64,000 nucleotides of DNA from Aquarana catesbeiana. Its lineage: Eukaryota > Chordata > Amphibia > Anura > Ranidae. Shown piece after piece: positions 23,953 through 35,720 of the stretch. The notes beneath the pieces are model-generated. The model made no database searches. It saw only the letters and a program-made list of their open reading frames with translations, and was not told the origin of the DNA. The stretch spans positions 200,651,640 through 200,715,639 of the forward strand of contig NC_133324.1 of the NCBI RefSeq assembly GCF_042186555.1. Reading direction: 5' to 3'. How positions within the stretch are numbered: the stretch's first letter is position 1; each line of letters opens with the position of its first letter. A program made the position numbers and the translations under genes.

Positions 23953-24211
23953 AAAATCGCCGACCGCGATTTGAAAATGGCGCCGCCGGCGCCGAAATAC
24001 ACAGAGCCGGTCCTCGGCTCTTCTCGGCGGCTCTCGTTTACTTTCGGTTCCACTCGGACGGTGAGCGGAGCTATCCGAAACTAGCCGAGTATACTCGGCT
24101 AGGTTCGGGCGGCGCTCGAGTGAAACCGAAAGCCGCCGAGAAGAGCCGAGGACCGGCACTGTGTATTTCGGCACCGGCGGCGCCATTTTCAAATCGCGGT
24201 CAGCGATTTTT
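23953..24211. repeat. GC-rich long hairpin
   Basis: The arms 23953-24062 and 24108-24211 are reverse complements with a few mismatches, for example CGCGATTTGAAAATGGCG against CGCCATTTTCAAATCGCG. It sits in the right half of the TA-flanked MITE. Confidence 0.88.
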
Positions 24212-24990
24212 TAATTCTGACAGGTCAGGATCGCAGGGGATCGGCGTATAACACGCACCCGCGATTTTCCCCTGATTTTAAGGGGAAAAAAGTGCGTGTT
24301 ATTCGCCGATAAATACGGTAAGTGTTTTGTGAACATGGATAAGTGAAGAGTGGTAAGCCAATCACGAGAACCCGCCGGAGTAGTTGGAGTCCCCTGTAGT
24401 GGGTGTACAAAAGAATGTGCTTGTGGCCACTCGGAACGTTTGAATGACCCCAGTATCGTTGCTCCCATGCCCTGGGGGAAAGCGGGGTTGTCAAGCAGAG
24501 GTCAATGCGGAAGGGTCAGAAGATAGAATGGAGCATAATCCCCTGTTATACCAGAGTCTAAGGGCGGCGAGAGTCAGCAGCGAGGAGGTAGATAAGTGGG
24601 AAAGGTCGTTTCTGTATCACCATAGAAGAGCCGGAGGTCTACGGGGGCTAAATCCTGCTCTACCATGTCGGAAGCTTTCAGGAAAGGACGGGGAAACTAA
24701 TACAGAATGCACGCCATATGGGTGGCTTTATAGTAAATCTAATAGTCAGGGAGACCTGCCCCACCCCATAGCTTCGGAAGGGTGAGTAGTTTGTAGTTCA
24801 CCCTAGATAACCCGCGGTTCCACATGAACTGGATAGCGAGGGAGCGTAGAGAAACAAAGAAGGACTTGGGTACCATGATGGGGATCATTTAAAAAAGATA
24901 CAGTAGTTTGGGCAGGGTGTCCATCTTTAGAGTATTAATTCGCCTGAACATGGCAAAGGGGAACCTCCCCATAATAAAGTTTAAATGAAG

Positions 24991-26580
24991 CTAAAGTGGT
25001 TGTATATAAATAGCCAAATGTCACTAAAGGCAACAATTCCCCACTCCCCTTTCTTTAAGTTCTAAAAAATTCCCATAATAACTTTGAAAAAAGTAAAAAA
25101 TTATAGCATCTTGTTCTCACTATCCAAACACCTTAAGCACAAAATATTAAAACACTTTAAGCAATGTAACATAATAGGAATAATGTCTCCACCAATACAT
25201 TTTTCCCAAATTTATGTAATGCTAACATGATAACTTAGCATTTTACGTAGTATATTTAAATGAGTCTCTGTCCCACACATAAACACACACACAAATTCTT
25301 TAGAGCCAGATTGGTCAGGAGTCAGCAACTTTTTTCAGTTTTGGGAGAAAGTCCCACATATGCCTGATGAAAGATACTGAAATATGTTCCTAAAGCTGAT
25401 CATACACTATGCCATTTGATTGTACAATCTTCATTTAATTAACCACTAAGTAGTGTGAAGAATTACCTCCTTGTATTCTGGGCATTCGTTCCTGGGCACT
25501 AATTGCCCTAAACCTTAGTACTGTTAGGTGCCATGTTCAGGCACAGCAGCTGAAAGCCTCCAAGACAGTTTGACGGCCTGCCAGCAGTGAGGCTGAACAG
25601 GACACCTTCTCCAGCAGCTAAACGCCACAGCCTCATGCACCCGCTATAAATGCCCAGTATGCATGGGGCTTTAGCTGTGAATTCTATCTTTCATTTGTCA
25701 AATGCATCGCCTGCAGTTCTGGTATCTGACAGATGAATGAAGGAGGTGAGGTTATTTTCAAGGAGGAGTGGGATTTGCATGGCAAAGTAACAGGGACACC
25801 TGACTTTCCACCTCCCCACCAGCACATACTCACCTTGCCTTTGCTCCTAGGTTTAGCTGTTAAGACAGAATTAAAACACCTAGAACATTGGGATACAGAG
25901 TAGGATGTTACTCTCGTGGTTAAATAGCCCAGCGCATTCATATGCTCTGTCAAGTCAGTTTGGAGCTAAAGTATTATTAAACCCAGGACCCTGCATTCAC
26001 GTTATCTGGTCTCCCACAGTACACAGAATACGGAAAAGAATTTATAAAATATAAACTGCTAAATACCTTTTCTCATCAGCAGTATATAGCAGTCTTGTGA
26101 CTTCAATCAGTGTCTGGTTAAATCTTGAAGGAGGAGTTTTCATTCTGCTCTGACTGTCCTATGAGGCTGCATGACCCCTGTTATGTGCCCTGTCATGTCA
26201 TGTCATGTCTGGACAGTGGAAATCACAACCACTCACCCCCCCCCCCCCCCAAAAAAAAAAAAACAAACTTTAGCAATACACACCAAACTGAGCATGTGCA
26301 GAGTGCCTCCAAAGCTCTGTTCTATCAACAGAATGGGGACAGTAAAAGGGGAGGATCAGATAAGACAGGATCAAACAGCCTTTTTACACATAGGATTAAC
26401 CCCTTAGGTTCCAGTGAGTATAACAAGCATGCTTTACTGCATATACAGACTACAGACTCATTTTATTGTTGTGGGTTTAGTAACATTTTAAGCAGGACTG
26501 TATTCCCTAGGTATGTGCTGCTGGGGAAAAAGGATTATAGCAAACCTGTCGCTTTGCTCTCCTATGCCCACAGTTTTGCG
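24991..26580. other. No gene recognised
   Basis: AT-rich DNA. A fragment of the CTGATCATACACTATGCC MITE family is at about 25390-25440. A C run followed by an A run lies at 26227-26266. The open frames crossing these runs have no recognisable family. Confidence 0.5.
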
Positions 26581-27353
26581 TAGCCTCCCTGGCGGTTTTC
26601 CCGAGTGTGGCTCGGGGTTAAAATTCAGGACCATTAGCGGTAACCCCGAGCCACACTCGGGATCGCATTGCAGGATCCTGGGGCGGCGTTACTTACCTTG
26701 TCCCCGGGATCCTGCGATGTCACCCGCAGTGTCCGAGGGCTCCGTCCTCCTCCGAAGCCTCTCCGTCCCAGGCTCCATTCCCTGCGAGCGGCGCGACGCA
26801 CGGGGGCGGAGCCTGGCGGCAAATTTAAAAAAAAGTAAAAATCATAACACATACAGTACTGTAATCTTACAGATTACAGTACTGTATGAAATGATTTCAC
26901 ATCCCTTTGTCCCCAGTGCTTTGGCCCATGCCCTGCATGCAGTTTTACATGATATACACTGTTCTTTCTGCCTGGAAACTGGAGATTGTCCATAGCAACC
27001 AAAAAGTGTCCCTTTACGTCAAAAGTGGCTTTAGACCAGCTAGAAAACAGCGATAGTAAATTAGGACACTTGCAGAATTGAGCGATAGTAAATTGTGGGG
27101 AAATTTATTTTATTACTATTTTTTTTTATTTTTTTTAATTATTTATTTTTATTTATTATATTATAATTTATGTTTTTGTTTTTCAAACTTTATCATACCT
27201 GGGATATCTACTAGACTCTGGTTTGGACAGATTTAAGTGTGTTATTGTTAAGATTTACAGACCTACAATATAAAACGCCAAATTTCCATGCAAAATAATT
27301 GTACCGCTTTCAGCACCTAAAATCCGAAATAATCATACCGCCAGGGAGGTTAA
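26581..27353. mobile_element. TTAA-type element, CCTCCCTGGCGG ends
   Basis: The left end reads TAGCCTCCCTGGCGGTTTTC and the right end, reversed, TTAACCTCCCTGGCGGTATG. The right TTAA is at 27350-27353; the left TTAA is mutated or lost. Near the left end CGAGTGTGGCTCGGGGTTA has an inverted partner at about 26640-26662. No transposase is present. Confidence 0.75.
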
Positions 27354-27460
27354 AGTTAATATGTTGCCTTTAACAATTAAAAAGTGGTCGGCTAAAAAAG
27401 AATGCTTAAAGCCCCCTGGCCTCTGTCTGTTCCTAAATTCCTCACTCTCTTGTCTTGTAG

Positions 27461-27579
27461 GTCCTGTAGTGGTCTTTGAGCGGTGTCTATAACCACAGCA
27501 TGCAGAGGACACATGCATCCAACATTCCCAAAAGTCAGTTTCCTCTTCTCCAGAGATTCCAGGAAGGACACTGAAACAG
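27461..27579 (+). other. Possible noncoding exon
   Basis: A pyrimidine-rich acceptor (CTCTCTTGTCTTGTAG) precedes 119 bases that end at a consensus donor CAG/GTGAGT. All three plus-strand frames contain stops, so if spliced it would be untranslated leader or long noncoding RNA. Chance is possible. Confidence 0.25.
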
Positions 27580-28952
27580 GTGAGTAAAAGCATTCATATT
27601 TTCAGGCTGCTTCTTATTTTATTTTTTAAAATAGAGACAAAGCTAACAGGCTTTTATGCTTTCCTGTTGACTTCAGTTTTTTTTATTGACCCACAAAACA
27701 AGAATGGATATACTGCTCAAGAATCTTAAGTCTTCATTGGTGTGCTTGTTTTGAATCAGAGGCTCATATTCTCTGGTGGCTGTAATGACAGAGAACTTTG
27801 CACACATCTGAAGTTAAATGGTACATAATGTAAAGCTGTGACATAAGGATTTTTCTCCATTTCTGATATGATAGTGTTAGGGTATAACTAGGAGCTTCTG
27901 TAAGACAGTCTAGAGCAGGGTTTCTTAACCAGGGTTCCTCCAGTGGTTCCTAGAGCAATTAGCAAGTTCTGCTTTTGAGATAACTTCCCAATAACACCAT
28001 GGATCTTTCTAGCCAACTGTAAGGGGGTAATTCTTCCCAATGATCACTAATGTAAGGAGCATTCTTCACACCGACCATCATACTAATGTATCATGAGTTG
28101 TAGCTATTTTATATGTGATAAGTAAAAACCCTTGAAAACAATATACAAAAAAGTGTCGAGTGCAGCAGCAGTTGCAAATCATGTGATTAATGATATATAG
28201 TAGTGTCACAGAAATCTAAATTCCCATGAGCAAACAGCGCTTGCTGTTGTCGAGTGAAACCAAAAACGTTTGTTAAATGTGCAAATGCAATACTGTATAT
28301 AAATTTAAATTACTAATAAAGCATGTGTATACAGTAATTCATAAGTCCATAAACAGTCATAAAAAAGTAGCTCCCTTTGCCAAAGGAAAAATGCGTGCTC
28401 TCCGTTGAAATCCCCCACAGTGGTGATTTACAGTGCTCCCAAAACAACTCACAGTAAGGTGAAGATCCGTACTCACCAAATGTAGCTAACCCTCAATGTC
28501 ATACAACAAGAGAGGTCAAATGAGCTTGTGTGGTCTCATTGACCAGAAGATCCATGAACCAGCTACAAACTTAGTCTTCTTACTGCGATCCTCAATCTAA
28601 GGATTAACCTCATGGCAACCAAAAAGAAAAACGGGCTCTACACAGCGTAAAAAAGTATTTGCTCTTTATTTTAAAAGCTTTTTAAAACCAGGTACAGTTT
28701 CCAACCAGGATTAGTGTAAAGCTTTCCTGTACAGGCATACGTAGCATCAATTATACCAGGGATATGCTATTAGCGGACCTCCAGCTGCTGCAGAACTACA
28801 AGTCCCATGAGGCATAGAAAGACTCTGACAGCGGGGGTGTGGCTTGGACTCCACCGAGATGGCGGTGTGAGTCCTGAGCTCCAGCACATAGCGGGATAGA
28901 ATATCGGCCCACAGAGACTAGAGGCACTACAAATACCACCCGAACCGGCGGA

Positions 28953-30542
28953 ATGCTTCCCCAACATCCCGGCAACATGCTCAAAAAGCGACAAGCGGAA
29001 CATCGCCTGAAAAAGCTGACGGACTATTATACACAGCCACCACTGCCTCGTGGGCAAGATGGCGCTGCCTCCTCTCCTTCCCCACAGACAGCTCACAGGT
29101 ATCCACAGAGCTGCAATGATCAGACATACAGGCAAGCCTTTGATCCTGGGGAAACTTCACAACCCCCCTCAACAGAAGCCCAGCTAAGGCTTGCTTCAGG
29201 ATGGATGACTCAGGAATGCAGCAGTAAGGTGTGAGGTTAGATCTAATGCAGACTCACAAGAAGACAATAGAGAGCTCCCTGACTCCATAGTCTCATTCCC
29301 CAGGCTGAACCAGCCAGTGCTGGATACAACACTCTAATGCCCCGTACACACGATCGGATTTTCCAACGGAAAATGTGTGATAGGACCTTGTTGTCGGAAA
29401 TTCCGATCGTGTGTAGGCTCCATCACACATTTTCCATCGGATTTTCCAACACACAAAGTTTGAGAGCAGGATATAAAATTTTCCGACAACAAAATCTGTT
29501 GTCGGAAATTCCGATCGTGTGTACACAAATCCGACGCACAAAGTGCCACGCATGCTCAGAATAAATAAAGAGATGAAAGCTATTGGCCACTGCCCTGTTT
29601 ATAGTCCCGACGTACGTGTTTTACGTCACCGCGTTCAGAATGATCGGCTTTTCTGACAACTTTGTGTGACCGTGTGTACGCAAGACAAGTTTGAGCCAAC
29701 ATCCGTCGGAAAAAATCCTAGGATTTTGTTGTCGGAATGTCCGAACAAAGTCCGACCGTGTGTACGCCCTATAAGACATGCTTATCTCGTTAAGAAGCAC
29801 TATCCACACTGACATGATGGCATGTATGAGAAAATTTAACACAGAACAGCAGTGGGTGACAGTTGACCATATTGAAACCAGAATGGGAGAGTACGCCACA
29901 ACCATTAATGACCTGGTAGATGCACATGACACAGCAGAAGAACAAACATGGATTAAAGCAAAATTAGCTGGTTTAGAAGACAGATCCAAAAGAAATAATG
30001 TCAAAATAAGAGGAATCCCAGAAACAGTGCAACCTTCTGATCTTCGCTCCCACGCTACCGCAATGCTAACTACCCTCATGCCTGATCTCCCTGCCATTGA
30101 GCCATCTATAGATAGAATTCACCGTTTACCAAAGCCCTCATTCATCCCAGAAAATGCTCCCAGGGATGTTCTATTCCGCATTCATTTTTATAAAACAAAA
30201 GAGCGCTTGATGTTAATCACACGCAAAGGGGAACACTGCAACACTGATTATTCCACATTGCAATTCTATACAGACTTGTCGCAGTTTACTCTGCAACTTT
30301 GCAAGAATCTGAATAACATCACTAAAGCGTTAAGAAACCACAGTGTCACTTACAGATTGGGGTACCCGACCAAATTGCTGGTTACTAAAGGTGGAGTGAA
30401 CCATGTGATCACATCTCCAACCAAAGGATACAGGCTACTCCAAAAAAGGAAGATCATACCAGATGATCATCCCACCTCCTCTGATACAGAGGACTTCAGC
30501 AAAATTCCCCCTGAGTGGAAACAGGCTTCTGTTTGTACATAA
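28953..30542 (+). pseudogene. L1-like ORF1 protein, split by MITE
   Basis: RNA-binding ORF1p of the second L1. 28953-29234 gives a lysine-, glutamine- and proline-rich N-terminal part; a stop follows and the MITE lies at 29338-29771. The main frame 29778-30542 (254 codons) holds the coiled-coil end, then the RRM-like core KRNNVKIRGIPE (about residues 72-83). Next come DRIHRLPKPSF and the C-terminal domain with FRIHFYKTKERLM. Its start codon lies just after the MITE, so that is not the original start. The C-terminal half is uninterrupted. Confidence 0.75.
29338..29771. mobile_element. Harbinger MITE, deletion derivative of 41770 element
   Basis: The ends are TGCCCCGTACACACGATCGG and, reversed, TAGGGCGTACACACGGTCGG. 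The 3-bp duplication TAA is at 29335-29337 and 29772-29774. The left ~240 bp match, reversed, the last ~240 bp of the large Harbinger element (57190-57432). The right ~190 bp match, reversed, its first ~190 bp (41770-41960), including TTGTCGGAATGTCCG and GTTTGAGCCAACATCCGTCG. It is therefore the two ends of that family with the genes removed. Confidence 0.88.
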
Positions 30543-30925
30543 ATCAAGATATATAAACATTTCTGCCATTATGCCTCAAAGTGCCTGTCCTAACATAGGG
30601 CCCCGCCTTTTGGAGCTTCTTCCACACCACAAGCTCCCAAAACCTGAGCAGATATGATCTGCACCTGGGTTATGACTACCCTCCTTTAAAGTTTAAGTTT
30701 ATGCTGTTTTTTTTGTTTACCAGTTTTACTTACAGGAACTATATCTGCCATTCTACTCTGAACTTTTCAACTATGCTCAACCTGCCAGACAAGACAACAG
30801 ACCTTACATGAGTGTCCACAAACAGAATCATCGAGCAATCAACGCCCACAGCTCGCCTATGTATGGTCCTAACTGTGAGTACACCTACCACCTGACACAA
30901 AAAGCACCACCCTACTACAATCATT

Positions 30926-33900
30926 ATGCCAGTTAACCACTTCAATACAGGGCATTTTCACCCCCTTCCTTCCCAGACCAATTTTTACTTTTCAACACTG
31001 TCGCACTTTAAACGACAATTGCGTGGTCGTGTGACGTTGTACCCAAACAAAATTGACGTCCTTTTTTCCCCACAAATAGAGCTTTCTTTTGGTGGTATTT
31101 GATCACCTCTGCGGTTTTTATTTTTTGCGCTATAAACAAAAGAACAGCGACAATTTAAAAAAAAAACACAATATTTTTTACTTTTTGCTATAATAAATAT
31201 CCCAATTTTTTTTAAAAAAAAACATTTTTTTCCTCAGTTTCGGCCGATACGTATTCTTCTACATATTTTTGGTAGAAAAAAAAAAAAAAAATCGCAATAA
31301 GCGTATATTGATTGGTTTGCGCAAAAGTTATAGCGTCTACAATTTTTTTTCGTGACTGCGACATTATGGCGGACACATCGGACACTTTTGACACATTTTT
31401 GGCACCATTCACATTTATACAGCGATCAATGCTATAAAATTGCATGGATTACTGTATAAATATGACAGGCAGGGAAGGGGTTAACTACTAGGGGGAGACC
31501 AGGGGTTAAATGTTTCCTAGGGGAGTGATTATAACTGTAGGGGGAGGGGACGCACAAGGGGAGGAGACCAATCGGTGTTCCTCTGTACTGGGAACACAGA
31601 TCGGTTTCCTCTCAACTGACAGCCGGGAAGCCCAGGCCGTCATATGACGTCCACCTAGGATGGGAGATCCCATCTGTGGACGTCATTTTACTATACGCCA
31701 GTAATGAAGTGGTTAAAATACACACATGGACTGAATCACCCAGCTAAGAGGGCATCCCTCTGGAGAGAGGCAGATTCCTCACAGTGTGATGTGCTATGTG
31801 TTCAAGAGACACACTTTCACCATAATGCACCACCTAAGTGTACTCACAAATCTCAACACTATTTCTACTCCAACATGACAGCCAAAAAGAGAGGAGTGTT
31901 GATTGCATTTAAGGACACAATTTCCTTCCACCTAATTTCCTAAACAACTGACCCATTAGGCAGGTGGCTTATCATCATAAACAATGGCCCCTACACTCTG
32001 ATGAACATTTATGTTCCCAATAAACGCCAAATTAAATTTCTAAATGGACTCATGCGAAAAGTAAAGAAGATACAACAAGGATCTCTCATAATGTGCGGGG
32101 ACTTTAACATTGTTCCTAATCCACAAATGGATTCTACTACAGCACCTACTAAAAAGACACCATCCTTAGCAAATATTTTACGTTCACATGAACTGTATGA
32201 TTCTTGGCGTTGTACACATGCCAGTGAAAGACTACTCATTTTCCTCCAATAGACACTGTACGTACACAAGGATTGATCTGTTTCTGATGGATAAGTGGTT
32301 GCTCCAAAATGTATTCCAGGCCAAAATCGGTACGATAGCATGGTCAGGCCATGCTCCCATTCTCCTCACACTAAGGGACTCATACCCGAGCACCACCGCC
32401 TATATATGGCGTTTTTATGCGCAAATTATACAAAACCTTAGCACCAAGAAAACTTTGGAGGACCGCTTGTCCGATTACTTCCAGATCAATATCTCAACCA
32501 CTGATGATGCTTTTTTATTGTGGAATGCCCACAAAGCATATATAAGAGGCATATTTATCCAACTAGGGGTTAGGATTAGGAAACAGAGGCAGCAGAAAAT
32601 TACTACCTTAATGACAGAAATTGACACACTGGAAGATCTTCCCAAAAATAATCCTACTCCCTCCATCAGCGCAAAACTCACCACCATAAGACATGACCTT
32701 AGACTAATCTTACTCCATGCATTTGAACATACAGAGAAAAAGACAAAAATGTCCTTTTATTCCACTAGCAACAAAGCAGGGAAAGCATTAGCTAGAAGAA
32801 TACAAGGACAACACTTCAAGACCAAAATAGCTCACCTCATCCATCCTAAAAGCAAACAAAAAGTGTATGATCCTCAAGGCATTGCAGATGCCTTTAGCGA
32901 CTATTACAGCTCTCTTTATAACTTAAATCAAGACAATTTCACAGCACAACCTACTCCAACAAACATAACAGACTTTGTATCAGACATCAAATTACTCAAA
33001 ACTCACACCAGCACAACTCCAAGAACTAAATTCACCCTTCTCCTTGACTGAATTACTACAGGCTATTAAGACACTCCCGAGTAACAAATCCCCTGGCCCA
33101 GATGGACTCATAGGAGAATATTATAAAAGCTTCCAAAATATTTTAAGACTGCACCTCCTCTGCTTCTTTTCCACCCGAAATGTTAGAAGCACTCATTGTC
33201 ACGTTGCCTAAACCTGGGAATACACTGGATATACCCCAAAACTTCAGACCCATATCATTATTGAATAACGATCTTAAGATCTACGACAAAATGATAGCAT
33301 TAAGACTGGTCGATGTTCTATCTACCCCGATTGACCCAGACCAATCGGGCTTTACAAAAGGTAGACAAGCATCTGATGCAACAAGACGCCTAATTAACAT
33401 AATTCACTAATATAACATAATTAACATAAGCAATTAACATAATTGCTAGAAGAGCTTGAACGTCTTCTCGGTTTCTAGCTTTGGGTGCGGAGAAGGCGTT
33501 TGATAGAGTACACTGGCTCTATTTGACACACGCCTTAGAAAAATTTGTATTCAATGGACATTAGCTGTCTGCTATCCTAGCTTTGCACACCTCACCATCA
33601 GCTACAGTATGTACATCAGGGATGCTCTCTAAACCCTTCGGGATTACAAATGGCACGAGGCAGGGGTGTATACTGTCCTCTCTCATTTTTAATCTTCTAA
33701 TGGAACCACTAGCCGCAAATATCAGACAAACACCTGAAATACAGGGTTTCGTGATCAACAATAGAAAACCCGTCATTAGTTTTTTTGCTGATGACGTAAT
33801 CTTAATGCTCACGAATCCAGTGTCTTCCCTAGAAAAAGTATCTTGTTTATTCCAAAACTACGGTAGGGCGTCATACTATAAGGTGAACAAAACCAAATCA

Positions 33901-34084
33901 TATATATTAGATCTAGGGGTGTCTCCACAAAACAAACTGGAAATGCAAGCTAAATTCCCATATATCTGGAATGATCATACAATGAATTATCTAGGGATTA
34001 ATCTTACTTCTCATCCCGAACAGCTTTTTAAAGCTAATTACCTACCACTTGAAGGCAAAGTAAAAGAAGGAACACAGAAATTAA
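30926..34084 (+). pseudogene. L1-like ORF2, multiply broken
   Basis: Endonuclease plus reverse transcriptase of the second L1. ATG 30926 is followed after three codons by the TTAA element; the frame resumes at 31717 (KIHTW). Endonuclease motifs: VQETHF (31800), MNIYVPN (32001), GDFNIV (32098), and WSGHAPI (32340), where SDH is expected. RT motifs: NKSPGPDGLIGEYYK (33085), NFRPISLLNND (33240), LGAEKAFDRVHW (33482; the motif A aspartate reads Gly), NGTRQGCILSSLIF (33648) and FADD (33785). At least five frame changes and a stop at 31941 occur. The frame runs out of LINE sequence at about 34084; the C-terminal domain is absent. Confidence 0.82.
30933..31716. mobile_element. TTAA-flanked element (TTAACCACTTCA ends)
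   Basis: TTAA at 30933-30936 and 31713-31716 with inverted ends TTAACCACTTCA, matching over 12 bases. It is inserted in the fourth codon of the L1 ORF2, whose sequence resumes exactly after the right TTAA. A short related piece (TTAACCACTTGCTGACC) is at 62200. Confidence 0.82.
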
Positions 34085-34827
34085 GAAAGACCCTGACAGC
34101 CACAGGCATGACACCCAGAGGCAGAGGCATGATGGAACTTGTAGTTTTGCAACAGCTGGAGGTCCGCTAATTGCATAGCCCTGAAATATACCATAAAAAG
34201 GCTTAAAGGCACTTTTCTTCTGGCAAAAGGAGTTACTTTTTCATCATTGTTTATGGACTTATGAATTACTGTATACACGTGATTATCATTTAAAATTTAT
34301 GTATTGTGTTTGCACATTTAACAAAAGTTTTGGTTTCACTCGACAACGGGAAGCGCTGTTTGCTCATGAGAATTTAGATTTCTGTGACACTACTATATAG
34401 CTATTTTTAGCAGGGGTTACCTTTTGTTGAACAGGTTAAGAAACGTTGGTCTAAAGTGATGAATGCAAATACTGTGTGATGCACAAGTCTAATAAAGCTT
34501 AGCTCTTATAAAGTTTATGAAACAGCAGAGACAATACTAATAGCCACGCCCCCTTGGAACACTTTTCATCCCATTGTAGTGCAAGCACAGCTTAGATGAG
34601 AGTGACAACTCTGCTCTGATTTCAGTAGCTGTGCAGCATTGTTGCCACACCATCACAGGATGCTGCATTAGGTGGACTTGCTTGGAAGGATCAACAATTG
34701 TGGGCATTTGTAATTGTGGGCATTTGCACAAAGAAAACAAAAAGCAGAGACACATTCATAATTAAGTGCTACTGCACATATTTTTTAACGAGAGACCACA
34801 GTTTTAGTTTAATACCTATAAATCTAA

Positions 34828-35273
34828 TGCCGCGTACACACGGTCGGACTTTTCGTCTACAAAAGTCCAACGGACGCTGACGGACTAAAGCTGGCTGGTA
34901 ATCCGATCGTGTGTGGGCTTCTCCGGACTTTCAACGGACTTTTTTAGCCTCAAATCCGACGGACTTTAGATTTGAAACATGCTTCAAATCTTTACGTCGT
35001 AAGTACGACGGACCCCGAAATCCGCTCGTCTGTGTGCTAGTCCGACGGACAAAAACCCATGCTAGGGCAGCTATTGGCTACTGGCTATGAACTTCCTTAT
35101 TTTAGTCCGGTGTACGTCATCACGTACGAATCCGTCGGACTTTTGTGTGGTCGTGTGTAGGCAAGTCCGTTCGTAAGAAAGTCTGCCGCAAGTCCGCCGA
35201 AGGTACGTCGGAAGTATGTCGGACAGGCTGTCGGACTTTTGTAGACGAAAAGTCCGACCGTGTGTACGCGGCA
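34828..35273. mobile_element. PIF/Harbinger MITE, 446 bp
   Basis: Perfect ends TGCCGCGTACACACGGTCGG on both sides, and TAA duplication at 34825-34827 and 35274-35276. It has the same length as the copy at 7286 and lies in the opposite orientation. It is rich in TCCGACGGACTTT-type repeats. Confidence 0.92.
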
Positions 35274-35720
35274 TAAGTTTTGCATGCAGACAAATGCAAG
35301 GATGGTATAACCCTCACTGAATTCTGAAGTATAATCCATGACATCAAGCATCTCAATATTTCATGGTGTGGGGCACTCATTTCAAGTTCATGTTTCATTT
35401 CTGAATGAAATGACATGCTGAAACCTATAGTCCCACCACAAAAAAAAAAAAAAAAGACCAAAATAATAATGTATGACCAGCTGTAAAAATTGTTCACCTA
35501 TCATTGTACTGATCACTGATGGGAGGACAGTGTCAGCTAAACATCCTCTGCACTGTTCCCTGTGGAAAGCAGGATCCTGCTATGGCCACGTTTTAGGGCT
35601 TGTTTACATTATGGCCATTGAGCTGGGTTGATTTGCATACAGTGCCTTGAAAAAGTATTTATACCCCTTGAAATTTTCCACATTTTGTCACATTACAAGC
35701 AAAAATGTAAATGTATTTTA

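Larger units (their letters stand above)
23502..24318. mobile_element. TA-flanked MITE (CCGTATTTATCGG ends), 817 bp
   Basis: The ends are CCGTATTTATCGGCGTATAA and, reversed, CCGTATTTATCGGCGAATAA. They are flanked by TA at 23500-23501 and 24319-24320. It is the same family as 8077-8621. It carries a minisatellite and a GC-rich hairpin and splits an L1-like ORF2. Confidence 0.88.
22291..24990 (-). mobile_element. Decayed L1-like LINE pieces, minus strand
   Basis: Two pieces of L1-like ORF2 are visible on the minus strand. 22300-22660 encodes NGTRQGFPLLPLLFVLCIEP, the RT block before the catalytic aspartates. 23011-23500 plus 24320-24980 encode later ORF2 parts, including a C-terminal CWRCNSATGTYLHVWW motif near 23150-23190. 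The second piece is split by a TA-flanked element (23502-24318). All frames are broken. The order of the two pieces is not that of one intact element, so they may be separate insertions or a rearranged one. Confidence 0.65.
28833..34084 (+). mobile_element. L1-like LINE, 3' truncated, in hAT
   Basis: A 16-bp duplication with one mismatch (GAAAGACTCTGACAGC at 28817-28832, GAAAGACCCTGACAGC at 34085-34100) flanks it. The 5' end starts GGGGGTGTGGCTTGG, as expected for a full-length start. The 3' end stops inside ORF2 with no A-rich tail, which is unusual for an L1. It carries a Harbinger MITE (29338-29771) in ORF1 and a TTAA element (30933-31716) at the start of ORF2. Confidence 0.78.
27916..34448. 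mobile_element. Palindromic hAT element with nested L1
   Basis: The ends are CAGGGTTTCTTAACC and, reversed, CAACGTTTCTTAACC. The 8-bp flanks are GTCTAGAG (27908-27915) and GTCTAAAG (34449-34456). Internal arms about 28190-28390 and 34215-34400 are reverse complements, and the parts next to the L1 also match across it (GCGGACCTCCAGCTG near 28776 and 34160). Without the L1 the element is about 1.27 kb and largely palindromic. It has no transposase of its own. Confidence 0.8.

Noticed and set aside
23594..24251. Cys/Gln-rich frame followed by an arginine-rich frame
   Set aside because: The first is a CAGTGCAGCC minisatellite, the second is a GC-rich hairpin arm of a MITE.
28770..29135. 121-codon minus-strand frame rich in Trp and Cys
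   Set aside because: It is antisense to the L1 leader and ORF1 start and crosses the hAT/L1 joint.
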